Shown one piece after another: positions 10,569-35,629 of a stretch of 64,000 nt of DNA (the first letter of the stretch is position 1; each line of letters starts with the position of its first letter). The notes beneath the pieces were generated by a model that searched no databases, was not told where the DNA came from, and worked only from the letters and a program-made list of their open reading frames with translations. Origin of the DNA: Lota lota (taxonomy: Eukaryota; Chordata; Actinopteri; Gadiformes; Lotidae); contig JACYXH010000310.1 in assembly GCA_026745465.1 (NCBI GenBank), positions 1,984,501 to 2,048,500 on the forward strand, given 5' to 3'. The translations under genes and the position numbers were made by a program.

Positions 10569-13442
10569 ATGTCAGAGGCAGAAGCTGGGTAAGTTAACGA
10601 TCGATTTGGTTTTCCATGTCAGATAGTGATGGTACAAATTCATAATAGAGAGTCTCTATTTTTCTAACACACGTTTATTTGAGTGTATTGGCAGTTCATT
10701 TCGTGACTCTAGTACAAGCCACTACCCAAATACCAGGCATGAACGTGGCTAGGCTAACGTTATAGCTTGCGTTAATTTATATTCGACTATTTCATTTTAT
10801 TTTATTTTTTATGTTACTCTATCAGTTACTGCATTTACATGGGATTACTGTTATGTGTTGTTTTGTAAAGTTAAAATGCACATCACAGGTAGTGTGGATC
10901 CAATCTCATTTGAACAGCGCTTTTTTGTATTTTCTTCAATAGCTGTTTGACTGCAAAGAACATGGATGTTGTACGACGAAATACCACCAAAAAAGTAAGA
11001 AACTCAATCATTAAATATTTTTTTCGATCTCAATGGCCCTAATCAAAGGAAAATGGATATATGAAAATGTCTTGTTTTTGCATTAGGGAAATAAGGAAAA
11101 TGCGGAACCAGCGTATGGATGCAAGCCTTCCATAACAAGGAACGGCTCAAAAACGGTGTCAGTGGCCCCGAACAAAGGTGGTGATTCCACGCAGGTGGAC
11201 ATGCAGTTAATAAAAACTGTCAATACCGTGCTGAAAAATGCCAAAGTAATGCCTGCTGGCAAAGCCAATAATCGACAGACTCTCAGTAAGGCTTTTCTCA
11301 CTGAACAGGCAGTCCAACAGAAGAAAATCATAGAGGCTGCAAAGCCACCAGTTCCTCAGCCCCACACCAAACCGGCCCCAGGTCTGTATAAAGGCAAAGT
11401 TGTTCAGTCCAAAATTGGATCTATTTGGAAGTCCAGTGTTGTAGCCAAAGAGGGGGATCAGAAACCTACTGTCAAGCCTTCAACCTCAAGAGTGGAGAGC
11501 CGAAGGGTTGACGACTTTACAAGGCGGCGGTCCATGTCGGTCGCAGACTTGCCACGCCGAGCTGACCAGAAGCCCAGATCTACACAATCAAATTCCGTGT
11601 CAGGCGGGCCACTTCCAGTCTCCAAGCGACCTGTCACCGGCCGGCCCCCAACTGCATTACGCTCTGCTCCCCCTCCCTCCCGTACCACAAGGCCGGCGCC
11701 CCCCAGCTCTGTTAGGACCAGTGTGGTGACTAAGATTGTGAGAGACAAGAAGGTCAACAAGCCTTCAGTTTCCAGCAGCCTCAGTCAGTACAGAGTGCCC
11801 ATGGAGTCTGCTGAAGAAAGAAGGTTAATAGTTACTTAAAAAATATATTTACATATCATTAGTTGGGTTATACATACAGCAATGAGGCTTTCGCAAATAA
11901 CATGCATTTTCCATTTCAACCCCCACAAAAGGGCAAAACTCGCAGACTGGCTTGCTTCTAAGGGCAAGGTTCTGAAGAGACCAGTAATGTCTGCAACACT
12001 ACCAGCCAAAACCAATCACGTCAAGCCCGAGCCCAGCCAGGTCCCCACTGCTACTTCTGTGGTTCCTGTTCTCAGTGCTAACCAGCCTGGAGAGGCCGCC
12101 AGGATTGAAGACCCAGCCAGCGATGCCTCGTCGCCCCTCACCATGAACGCCACCCTGGACCTGCTGGATAACTCTGACTTGGATCTACCCGTTGACCCGG
12201 AGCCCAGAGTGAATGATGTAAGGGGATAGTTTGAACTGCTATTTTTTAATAACTAATGGTAATTTGAGTTTTGTAATTTAAGAACTGTCCCTGACTCTTG
12301 CCTTTTCTGTTGTGCTTAACACAGATCGTGGTGAACCTGTGCGAGGCCCTGTCGGCCTTGGCAACAGATGAGGATGGTAAGTGTGACAGGAAATGTGTAC
12401 CATGTACGACTTATACTCTCCAAACCTTCCTGGAATATTATATATATATATATAGTTAATAAATGGACTAAGATGAAAGGAGTCACACTGTATTCAGATC
12501 TAACTTGTGTATTCCTTTTAGAACTTCAACAGAAGGATCAGTCTGATTATTGTGAAATGGTCGGTGGCACAGCAAATGAAGACGAGGAGAATAAAGAAAT
12601 ACCTGAGAAAACTGCTGATTGCAAAGAGGAGGCGGAGGTGAAAGAGGATGTGGAGACAGAAAGTGATAAGTATTCAGAGGAGGAAGATGACTGCAAGGAA
12701 TATGAAATTGAAGAGGAGGAGGAGGATGAAACGAAAAAGACTGAGGTGACGCCAACGATTGGGGATGCGTCGTCTGTGAAGTACAATGTTAAAACCACCC
12801 CCTACCTGCAGAGGTGAGTTCAGAGGCCTTGGTCCTGAGAAGTTCAATTTGAAACTCCTGTCTCCCTCAATTTTGAATGGGTGCAGACATATTGTGGGTG
12901 ACAGAATGGAGTGAATTGCATGCAAGGCTATAGACCTAACCCGTTTGATAGGGAAATAAAATGAGTGCTGAAAACTGTAAGACGTTTTTGCCAATATTAC
13001 AACAGGGCATGTTTGATTTATATAAATTCCATGAACATGGTCAGAAAGCGGAGACGTGGATCAGAGTAATGTGAAGCCATAGTGTGCAATGTACATGATA
13101 ATTAATATATTATTTTGAACACCTTTTTATCTTTGCTTCAGTGTGAAGAAGGGCCTGCAGGGCGAGGTCCACAGCGTGTGCACTAGCTCCAGGAAGAGGC
13201 CGGGCATCAAAGACCTCAAGTTCTTGACCCCGGTGCGTCGCTCCAGCCGCATCCACCGCAACTCCTCCCGCCTGCCCCCCATGGTGCTCGACCATGACCC
13301 CTGCGTGACCTCGCTGGCCGAGCTCGTCCAGTTGGACGGCGGCGACGACGCTAACGCTTACATTTACAGGAAAAACCCTGCCTTGCTGAAGGACTCGCAG
13401 GACCCCAAAAAAGAACTTTTAAGCGATTCAGAGTATTTTTAA
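10569..13442 (+). CDS. Cytoskeleton-associated protein 2 family (CKAP2/CKAP2L), spindle microtubule protein
   Basis: Seven coding exons: 10569-10588, 10943-10994, 11087-11822, 11932-12217, 12325-12376, 12522-12813 and 13142-13442, all with GT-AG junctions in phase, about 578 residues. The middle is basic and rich in Pro, Ser and Arg, as expected for microtubule binding. The exon at 11932 begins AKLADWLASKGK, a CKAP2-family hallmark. The exon at 12522 is strongly acidic (Glu/Asp/Lys). The C-terminus carries the CKAP2_C signature: SVKYNVKTTPYLQS, KFLTPVRRSSRI and LDHDPCVTSLAEL. Family members bind and stabilise spindle microtubules and are degraded after mitosis by the APC/C; NKEN near the N-terminus could be a KEN box. 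CKAP2 and CKAP2L cannot be separated with confidence from this sequence. Convergent with STT3A. Confidence 0.85.
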
Positions 13443-13678
13443 AGGAGTTGAATGTATTGGGGGGTATTAAGTTACTGTACCTGATCTGCACCTTATGTGG
13501 AAGTTTTAAATCAACAATTACACAAATGTTATACACTAAATCAAGTTACAGCTGAATTTATGAAAAAATACTAATGACGCTAATATTAGTAGGGTTCCAT
13601 TTTGTTTGCTTTAAATTTTCAACGGGGTTATAAGTGATGTATAAAACAGACGTGTGTGTAACCGGATGCACTACATTC

Positions 13679-13684
13679 AATAAA
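13679..13684 (+). terminator. Poly(A) signal of the CKAP2-like gene
   Basis: AATAAA about 240 bases after the stop codon, in the spacer between convergent genes (13443-14790). The rest of that spacer is AT-rich untranslated sequence with no other gene seen. Confidence 0.6.
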
Positions 13685-14455
13685 ACATTACTAATTTTAA
13701 ATATTTAATTATGTTTGCAAGCCTTAAGTACTTCACACCATGACTATTTGCATGACCATTGATTGGAAAACAAATCCCAATACCTAAATTACTGTTAATT
13801 ATCAGGTTTCTTAGATTCAACAAATTGCCCAGATCGTCTCTGTTCACAATTTTTAGGCAGAACACTGATCAACTATTCACTCAAGTTCTGAAAGGCTGTG
13901 AAGTCTTGAAATGCACAAGGACGCATCTGTTAGTACATTTTCTGCTAATAAAGATTGCTTCTGCTCTGTACCAACACATGTCAAATTTTAGGTCAAATAC
14001 AGCTTTGAATTAAAAGCTGTATTTCAAAATCAACAAAATTGTCTCTTTGCCACCATACAACACTGAAACAACCCGGTTGAATGAATCCTTGGAATCCAAC
14101 CATTTCGAGAGTAAATTAAACGTACCGGGTTGCTTTCAAAGACTACAGAGATTAAGCATGCTGGGAGTATGCCATTACTAAAATGATTGCTGGTGCAGAC
14201 CTTAGTGTAATTCAAATTCTTAAATGTTGAGCTACTGAGCTGGTTAGGTATAGCCTGATCATATATATTGCTTTTTGATTCAAAGCTGTATTTGGACCAT
14301 AATAAATAATCAACAGATACATTAGAGAGGGGGGGCACTCATTTATGGAGGACCAAAAGGAAGGAACATAAAGAAACTCAAATGTGCTCATTACCCGGGC
14401 CCTAAATAAATGGTTCCACATTGTGTAATGAAAAAAAAGGGACAAACTGGTCACA

Positions 14456-14461
14456 TTTATT
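14456..14461 (-). terminator. Poly(A) signal candidate of STT3A
   Basis: TTTATT on plus (AATAAA on minus), 330 bases beyond the STT3A stop codon. Confidence 0.5.
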
Positions 14462-14790
14462 CCAAATTTTAATCCAAAACCCTCTCAAACACTTATTTTG
14501 GCCACATGATGGCAGACTTCACTGCTCCAGATTTCTTTAAATGGTTTCATACTTTTAAACATAAGCTCTCTCTGAGCCCAGATGACATTACATCATAACA
14601 AAATTAACCACCCCCCTCCCAAAAAAAAAATGGTCCACCACGAAATCAAAATCTCTTTACTGCATTTTGCCCTCCCCAACCAAAGTATAAAAAGTTCATG
14701 TTTTCCCCCCTATTCGTCTGGCAGCAGGGGAAGGCTGTTCAGTGCTGTTCGCTAGAAGGGGCTGTGTGATTGAGGATGGAACTGAAGGCA

Positions 14791-22777
<7,987 letters not shown>

Positions 22778-22783
22778 TTTATT
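22778..22783 (-). terminator. Poly(A) signal candidate of EI24
   Basis: TTTATT on plus (AATAAA on minus), about 1.24 kb after the EI24 stop. 22784-24020 is then the EI24 3' untranslated region, AT-rich and without reading frames of interest. Confidence 0.5.
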
Positions 22784-24020
22784 GAAATTAGACATATTAC
22801 TTTTACAAAACCTCACTGACAAATATCAGTCTCCACAAACACCATCCATCCATCACTTGTATGTTACCTCTTCCAAAAGATGGCCACTTCAAATTCCACA
22901 AATAGTCAGTTATTGTGATTGACTTATTGTGGAATTCAAGTTACACCTTCATAACACACAGTCATCATAGGCTGCACTACCAAGAAGAGGCCCATGGTCT
23001 GCATGGACTAGTTAAGTCCACTTCTAATCCTTGAATAGAAGGTAACTCCACTACTCCCCTTCAGTTGTACTGCCAACTTTGACAAATGAAAAAAAAAACG
23101 AATAAAAAGTTTGGCAGTGTCTTCGGACTCTAGTAGAGTCACTTAACTTAAACTACCTAGGAAAGACAGAAACATTATCTCATACAGGTCATATCATCCC
23201 TGAATTGCAGTGCCCAGAGGGGAGGGGAATGGTAATTTGGGATGAAGGACAAGATACAAATTGCCACAATCTACTTTATGCAATTAACACATCGAGATTC
23301 ATTTTTAGGGGCATACAATGTTTTTTACTGACATTTCGCCAGCGTCCTTGCGGTTAAAAAAAATGCACCTAAAAACAAAGCACTTAATAATAAAAATGAC
23401 CATAGAAAGGTGCTCCACTTGACCACAAAGCGTTGCTACTCTGAAGGAATCATAAAGACACTGTTCTCCTGCTACTTTGCATTTGACCTCTGTTGAAGTG
23501 ATTCCAATCGCTACATCAGGGAAAAAGAAAAGAAGCTAAACTACAAGTGGGCTTACTTTTTTATATGCAAACATGTCCCTTCAAAGAGTAAATGAAAACT
23601 CCCTCTGTCAAGGTACATCACTCGATTTCTTTAACCTGTTCTGAACCCTGTAGATCAAATCTTGTGCTGTAGGTGATTAACAGAGGGACATTCTAAATGG
23701 CACATAACCGGAAAAAATGAAAGAATAATTTATATTTAATTTAAGTGAGAGGCACAGGCAAGTCAGTTTAATTATCCAGTCTTGTTAAAAAATAAAATAA
23801 TGACATGCCAAATCCACATTAAAAAGGGCCACAGATTAGTTAAAAAAAATTAAAAAAAAAATTAAAATGTAGACCCATTGTCCTTAATCACATGTCAACA
23901 TCATCACCACCCTCATCCTCATTTACAAATCCATCTCCTAGAATCCTTTTCCTTTTTCTCTTGTCCCCACCCCTCTACTGCCAAGCCTCATCCCGGGCCC
24001 ATCTACCGAGTCATTATCCT

Positions 24021-27477
<3,457 letters not shown>

Positions 27478-28783
27478 CTCTGGACCAGCTGCAGATCCAT
27501 CAACTGCTAAAGGAGGGGGGACTTGCAACCTGGTGATCAGTTCTCATGGCAGGGAGGAGCTTTCCCAATAACCTGTGACAACAGAAGAAAATTAGGGCGA
27601 GGCCACAAGTCAGCAGGTTTTAATGTTCAATAGTATTATTAATCACAAGTTGTCATTAAACTGAATTTTCCGTATTATATGACATGCCTGTCAGCTGTCA
27701 ATATGGTCTCTGTAATACTGTGAGCCACTTGGTTTATTTATAACCCTGGTTATAAACTTATATCAGTGACTCTTTAGTTTTGTAACATAACCTATACCTA
27801 ATTAATTGTACTGAACAAAATTATTACTGAATAATTAGAATCCCCCGATAGTCGGATGTAAGACAGAACACTGTTGACTGCCTTCTTCCTGGCTCTGATA
27901 ATTATTTGTGTAAATACATGTCGAGTAAACAGTCCATGTGAAAACAATGATAATTTTACTAACGTTACTAGCTGGGCTTGCGTCGTAGACCAGGCCTGGC
28001 CCATGTTGTTTATTTGCGTTTTGTTTTGATGACATAGGAGTATACTGTATATGTATATTACTAATAATAATAATACTGAATTCTATAAGAGCATGTGGAT
28101 CGTTACGTCAGATCGCTTTGTGCTGCGTAATGATCCATAACTAAATATACTAAATATATTGCTAATGCATACATTAAAGCAGAAATATATTCTAATACAC
28201 ATTTTGAGATTTATTTCAGAGCACGTTTATGAGACGACCATTCGTTTTACATTAACAACACAAATCTTCCTAAAAGCGTCCATAGGCGTTAGGTAATGGC
28301 TCCTTAACGTTATATCTGTAACATTAGAAGGCTAGTGATGGGTTAGTGAGCTCAACCACATAGCTTAGATGGTAGCTCAAATGTAACGTTGGATGGCTGC
28401 TTACGGCCTACAAAGACGCATAAGCATATTTTGTTTTTGTTTTCTCCACCATAATTCCAGTGATCGTGTTATCTGGGCTCTCAGGATGTTAAGCCTACAC
28501 AGAGTGCATGACTTCTTATGTTTTGTTCACCGTCAGCTACGCCTTACGTTATGTGCATTATGCTTCGCGACTGATTTTATGTTTTTTCGTAAAGACAACA
28601 CTCTAACACGCAAGTGATGTCAAAGAACATGAGTATGGGTAAGGAAGATCTAAACTTACCTCATGCGACAAGCTCAACGTATATGAACTTCAGCAATTCG
28701 TGTTTTCTACCCTGTAAGTGACAAAAACAAAACCTGGGAGCCAGGCCCGTGGGTATTGCGCAAGCTCCGACCTCAACGAATCA

Positions 28784-28796
28784 TGGGAAGTGTAGT
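28784..28796 (-). promoter_or_regulatory. ZNF143-type promoter motif at the EI24 5' end
   Basis: On minus the 13 bases read ACTACACTTCCCA, fitting the promoter motif ACTAYRNNNCCCR bound by ZNF143. It lies about 130 bases upstream of a donor-like site at 28660, where a first EI24 untranslated exon would sit. The stretch 27478-28783 contains the untranslated leader and its intron; no other gene seen. Confidence 0.45.
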
Positions 28797-28890
28797 GAAT
28801 GTTGTTTCAGACTAGTATGGTTGGACAGTAAGTACTATCATATTGAGTTGCCATTTAATTGGTTAAGTCGATTTGGTTGGAGTTGATAGA

Positions 28891-28935
28891 TAACCTTAGC
28901 TACCCTGTTAATTTATAACAGGGTAGCTACGGTTA
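28891..28935. repeat. Imperfect hairpin between EI24 and the GLB1L-like gene
   Basis: Arms 28891-28910 and 28916-28935 pair with one mismatch around a 5-base loop (core TAGCTACCCTGTTA). Function unknown. Confidence 0.6.
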
Positions 28936-29139
28936 TAAAATAATACATTCGTTTTGACTGTATTAATATACAATAATATATTAATGTATAATTTTATTAA
29001 TATAACAATATAACAATATAACAATATAACATGAACTACATTGAGGGTATATACCAAGGTTTATGCCCCCTTAACACATGGACAAGCCCGCAATAAAGAA
29101 ATATATCCCTCTCCCTCTCCCACCCCCACCCCTCCCCCC

Positions 29140-29192
<53 letters not shown>
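29140..29192. repeat. (TC)n microsatellite
   Basis: About 50 bases of TC following a C-rich stretch, 160 bases upstream of the GLB1L-like start codon. Confidence 0.9.
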
Positions 29193-29194
<2 letters not shown>

Positions 29195-29350
29195 TTTCTT
29201 TCTACTCTCATTCTCTCTCTCTTACCCACACACATACCTCACACAGACAACACACATACTCTCTCCATCTCTGTTCCTGGGTCTGTTGCTTTCTTTCCCA
29301 ACTCATTTTCTTCAGTGGTCGTTTATTGGAAAGCATCTTAAAGTTTATCG

Positions 29351-32300
29351 ATGGTTGTTTTGAGAATAAGAAATGCCCACAAAAGGAAATATGCATTTAT
29401 CTGTTTGAGCATCTTTGGATTCATCATGTACAGATATCTAGGGTGAGTATATATTACACAACAAATTAAGGTTGTATCTTATTTACTACATTAATACAAT
29501 ATTATACTGTTTTACTTTTTCATTATACTTGTTTTGCTGTTTTGCTATGGTCATCTCTTTGCAATAGAAAAAAACTGTACTACAATTCCAAGTAGTTTTC
29601 GTTTTTTGTTATTACATACAAGGCATTCCAAATAAAAACAAAAGCATAAAGAAAATAAATCATGTTGATTGATAAAACCTATTGAACAAACATTGAGTCT
29701 TTTTGCATTTGACTTGTCCTTTTTAAACGCATACTGGCTGCTGCTTGTTTAGACAAGATGCTTGTCCATTTGTTTGGGCCATGCAAATTCCTTTTGCTCA
29801 TGTCATGAGTGCTCTATTCAAAAACACAAAAGCATAATGGGCGTGTAATGCGACGCGACACAAATGCCCAATTCTTCTCCAGGACGCCAGTGGGGGGGAG
29901 GAGGTTAAGCAGGAAATATGGCCTGAACGCCAACAACTCTCAGTTCACCCTTGCCGGGGAGCCCTTCCGCATCCTTGGGGGGTCCGTGCACTACTTCCGG
30001 GTCCCCAGCGCATACTGGAGGGACCGTCTGATGAAGACGAAGGCCTGTGGCATCAACACCATCACAACGTAAGGCAGACATCTGTACACAACCTCTATGT
30101 GTTGCTGTCATAATCACAGGGGGATCTGGGGTCACTTGAGTACTAATATAAGGGGGAGGGGGAATTCTGTGATGTGTGCGTTTGAATCTTTGCAGATATG
30201 TGCCGTGGAGTCTGCATCAGCCAGAGAGAGGCGTCTTCAACTTTCAAACACAGCTGGATTTAGAGTGAGCGCCGAAATATTTTCTTTGTTTGGCTGTCCG
30301 CACAATCTACACATCCACATGCTCTGAGGTGCATGGAGTTGGTGCACTTTGTCAACTCTGCCAATGCAAGCCATCCAACTCACCTCACGACTTAACTCAC
30401 AGCTAGCATTGTGTTGAGTTATCAATAGCTCTGGTGTGTTTGGGGAAGGCCCCACATTGCATCTGGTATCACGTTCATATCATCATCATCTTCAACATTA
30501 TCGCCATAAGCCACAGGGCCCAGGGGAGACCAGGTAGGGGACGAACCCACCTGACAACCGCTGCAGCATTTCCACAACAACAGCAACGCGCAGCAAGGCA
30601 ATTAGCGCTATTGGAGACTCAGGAGCAGCCAAGGGATGCTGTATCAGCTAGTGTTGTGGCCACAAGCACATTGCCCACGCTTTCAGACTTCCAACCCAGG
30701 AGATATGCGGCTGTGTGGCCACATATGCATCTTAAAGATGAATATTAAAAAAACTTGTGAGACATTAGTGCTGATGTATGTGTTTGTATGGCAAGTGACA
30801 TCACCTGACACCATTTCAGTCAATTAGAGAGGGCTCTTTCCACCCTAGATGGTCCCAGATTACTGTGATTAAGTGTTTAGTTACTTTAAAAAAAAAGAAA
30901 AGAAAAAGAAGCTGGGATGTTGCAATCAACACACTTCTGGAGTGGGAATGTGTGCCCTCTCTCTTTCTCTATCTCTTTGGTATTGATTGAGATTGAAGCC
31001 TTTCTCTGATTACGTTCTGTGGTCTTGATGGCAGGGCTTACATCAGTCTAGCGGCTGAGCTGGGACTCTGGGTGATCCTGCGACCAGGGCCTTATATCTC
31101 TGCTGAGCTGGACCTGGGCGGGCTGCCAAGGTTAGTCTGATGGTATCACATACAACCGATACAGCTTCTATAGCTTCTATGGCTTCTAATATCTATTCTG
31201 ATATATTCTGTGATCTATCTTTCAGTGGGTATGGAATACATGTGGTGCTATCTACTCTGTGTTCACAATAATCAACTGATGAACAGTAAAAACAAAATAA
31301 AAAAAATAACAAATCAGCAATTTCCTAAAAAATGCTGCTCAACAAATAATAATATAGCTGTCAACTGTATAGACTGTTGAAATCTGCACGCCAATTGATC
31401 CAGCCGCACAAAGTGCACATTTTCCAGTGACATCCAATACTGAATGCAGGGAATATATCCAAAGTCTTGTTCTGCGTTAGACATGGATTGCCTTACACTT
31501 TATTTCTATGCAGCTGGCTTCTTCAAGATAAGAACATGCGGCTGAGGACAACATACCCAGGCTTCACGGACGCCGTCAATGTCTTCTTTGATAAACTCAT
31601 CCCAAAAATCGTTCCACTGCAGGTCATTGCAGGTCACAAGCATCACAGAAATATGTGGTTGTTTTGGAAAAAATACTGCATAATCCCCTGTGACGGTTTT
31701 GATTTTAGTTCAAGAAGGGAGGCCCCATAATTGCAGTACAGTTGGATGATAGCTATGGGTCCTTTGCCAAGGACAACCGCTATATGGCTTTCATCAAGGA
31801 GGTAGCGTGACATGTGAACTCAGACATAGGTACAGGCAATGCGAGTGTGTTGTTGTGACTGTGTTGTTTTCTCAAAGGCCTTGACGTCCAGGGGTGTTAG
31901 TGAAATGCTGCTCACATCAGACATTTCCAATGGACTGAAGGCAGGAGGTGTTAATGGAGGTATAGTACACTAAGACATTCATTATACACATATTACACAT
32001 AAGCTCAAGCACACATACACATGCATGGAGTCATGTAGTCATGCAGGCACACACACACACGCACACACAATCCATTTAATTACACATGTGAATTATGTCA
32101 ATTACACAATTACATGTACATTTCACGTCGATTACACGCTCAAGGACACACCCGCATACACATCAATTCAAGCACTCACACAAATACACACATGCAGACA
32201 CATACTCAAGCACACATACACATACATGGAATCATGCACGTTTGCACACAATTACATTAAACAATTACACGTCAATCACACAAACAAGCACACACACACC

Positions 32301-33732
32301 CATACACACACACACTAGGACGCACACACAAACACACACACAAACACACCGTAATGTACTACATGTCTTCTCTGGCAGCCATCAGAACGATGAAGCTTTG
32401 GAAGCTCCATACGAGGGACATGCAGGAGCTGAACTCTGTTCAGGTATCAGTACTGATTTTCAACCGCCCTGAGTTCTGACATAGTGCGGGGAGCGCTGTA
32501 GAAGAGATCACTGTATAGCTCCTCCGTTGTGCTGTGTGTTAGCCCAACAGCCCCACCCTGGTGATGGACATCTGGAGCGGTATGGCCGACGCCTGGGGTG
32601 ATCTTCACCATGTGCTCGCTCCCGAAGCTAAGAAGGAGATTTGTGACAGACATCTTTGAAAGATGCAACTGATTACATTTAGCAAAGGCTGCACTATTGG
32701 GCTAAGGTTATGTTTACTATGAAATAGAATTTACCGATGTTTACTGAACTCTCTTTTTTCGTTTTCTTTATTATTCTTTTTTACAGTAGTCTAAAGTTGT
32801 CCTGACAATGAACTCGAGATAACCACTAACTGCCACAAACAGACCAGGACCTAGTCCAATGTAGAAATGTTTATGACATGAACATGTTGTACCTGGAGAG
32901 ATAGTGATGTGGCTGGGCTTTAGAAGTCTAGTTATCCCACCTGGTGGCAGAGAGGATCAAAGATGAGTTATATCATGACGTGACCTTTCTTATGTTATAG
33001 ACATGGTGTCCGCTGTGAGGGAGATTCTGAGAAGAGGCATGTCCATCAATCTCTACATGTTCCACGGAGGCACCAGTTTTGGCTTTATGAGTGGTGCACT
33101 TGGAAACCCTTCATACAAAGCAATAGTTCCGAGCTATGGTTGGTTACTATGTGGTATTTTGCCTTAACCTTAAACCATTTTTAAAATGTCTGCTCCTGTC
33201 TGTCTAACTGTCCTATTTGAAAGCATATTCGTTTTGATTTCAAAGCCGCACTACTTGTTGTGTGAACTAGGTGGCAGTGCAGAGAAATTGTTTGACCACT
33301 ACGTTTTATTTCGTGTCTTCCAGATTATGACGCTCCCTTGTCTGAGGCGGGAGAGTACACACCGAAGTATCATCTTCTTAGAGATCTTTTCAGTCGATAC
33401 AACAGTGAGTCACAGCAAAGCTACAACAATACACTTCATATGAACACCATTGTTCTTATTTCGTTTCTTGTTTCTATCTCTTATAATTGTTTTACACCAT
33501 GATTGCTACACTGAAACAGTGGCAGACGTCGTTGCCTGATTACCTGTTTGTATCTTTATTTGTGGGTGATGAGTCTGTGCCTGATATGCCCGCACTGCGT
33601 TATAGAGAGGCCTATGAGCCAGCTATCATGTATAACCACCTGTCCCTGTGGGATGCTCTGAGCTTCACTGAAGGAGTAAGTGCAAAATTATATGTATGTG
33701 TGTGTGTTAGTATGTGGGTACTTGTGCGCATT

Positions 33733-33801
<69 letters not shown>

Positions 33802-35596
33802 AGATGTATGTATTTATGTATGTGCCCGTATATTTGCTGGCATCAAATTTTTAAGACAAATACATATTTGGAGCAAACCTAAAATATGAATCCACTAATT
33901 TCCCTATCTTAGCCGTTTAAATCCGCAACACCAGTCAATATGGAGAACCTACCAGTGAACAATAAAAACGGCCAGTCACAAGGGTACACACTGTATGAGA
34001 CCACCATCACTAGCGGGGGCTTACTGAAGTCTGGGGACAATGTTCGAGACCGTGCCCTGGTGAGTGACATTTCAACCACTGGTAGTAGTCTGGTAACCAT
34101 GGAATCCCTTTACAGGCCATGTTCTTTACACTCATGCACACACTCACACACACACACACACACACACACATTAACACATGCACGCACACACACTTGCGCA
34201 CACTCACACACAAACACACCATAGACACACTTATGCACACACATACACACACACACACTAGAGACACACTCACAAACACAAATGTCGGTGAACGCACACA
34301 CACTCATGCGCACACACTCGCACATGCACGCAGATAACCAAATAAACACACACATATACACAAACACACAGATACATACAGCATTGCTTTGGATATGAAT
34401 TATTGACAGTTTGTCTATTGAGTAGTCTTCAATCTATTCCCATGAAAGCAAAAAGGCCTCAAAAAGACAACAATTACTTTGTATGAACCTTTTTGATCAA
34501 ACTTAAATGTTTGTTCGAGCGATGTGCTTGACAGATAATAATGGCTTAACTATATTGCGTTCAGTTTATTTTCTGTCTGTCTTATTAAATATATTTGTTC
34601 TTCTTCAGGTCTTTGTCGACAGACAGTATATTGGTTTTTTTAAGCGCCACAGTCTAGAGATGGCAGTCCCTGATGGCGAGGTAGGCTTTCTATCTATCAA
34701 CAGTCTACAACTCTTGGTAACATCGCCTGCGTGTGCTGATGTCTCGTGACTAAGTGACTAACTGACATAAAACCAAACAAAAAAACATTTCACCCCCAAA
34801 AGGGAAAGCGGACTTTAAGCCTTTTGGTGGAGAACTGTGGCCGGGTGCACCAAGGCAAAGACATTGACAAGCAACGCAAAGGTTGTAGTTCCACTCCATC
34901 GCATTTACTCCCATTAAACCACTCACGCATTGAACATATGTCCGCTGGCACACTCGGGTTCATTTATTATGGTTTGTTGCAGGCCTGGTGGGAGATGTTT
35001 TATTAAACGGAACACCTCTGCGAGATTTCACCATCTACAGCCTGGATATGAAACCCAGCTTCATCGATAGGTTTGTTGAGATAAGACTTCCTATATGTGA
35101 ATGCCATAAAACGCAAAATACTGCGTCGAATGATTTTTGTTTGCATAAAACAGTGATGGATTCTTTGTCCCAGACTGTACCGGGCACCGTGGAAAGCTCT
35201 GCCCGAGGTACCCCGCTTCCCAGCGTTCCTTATGGGAGCGCTGTTTGCCTACGGCTACCCCAGTGACACATTTGTGAAGCTTCCTGTAAGTGATTGCCAA
35301 AGTCCTGATTTGCACTGGCTTTGATGCCTTCTGTTCCTGTTTTCTTCCCAGAAATGTTGGCAACGTAATCATATGTGTGTTGTTGAGCACAAGACCACTT
35401 TTCTTGGCTTTTTCTTCCATGGAACCGCAGGGATGGGGCAAAGGTGTTGTGTTTATTAACGGGCTGAACCTGGGCCGCTACTGGTCCAGTGGGCCGCAGC
35501 AGGCCCTCTATCTGCCGGGGCCCCTTCTCAACAGTGGAATGAATCAGGTCTGAAATGTAAATCAATCTCAGTCATTTTGTCCACTGCATTGGCCTT

Positions 35597-35629
<33 letters not shown>

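Noticed and set aside
27478..27528. N-terminal extension of EI24 upstream of MTDS
   Set aside because: It would start at TTG; the ATG at 27475-27477 matches the human EI24 start.
34100..34370. ORFs rich in Cys-Val or Thr-His around CA/TG runs
   Set aside because: Translations of microsatellites, not proteins.
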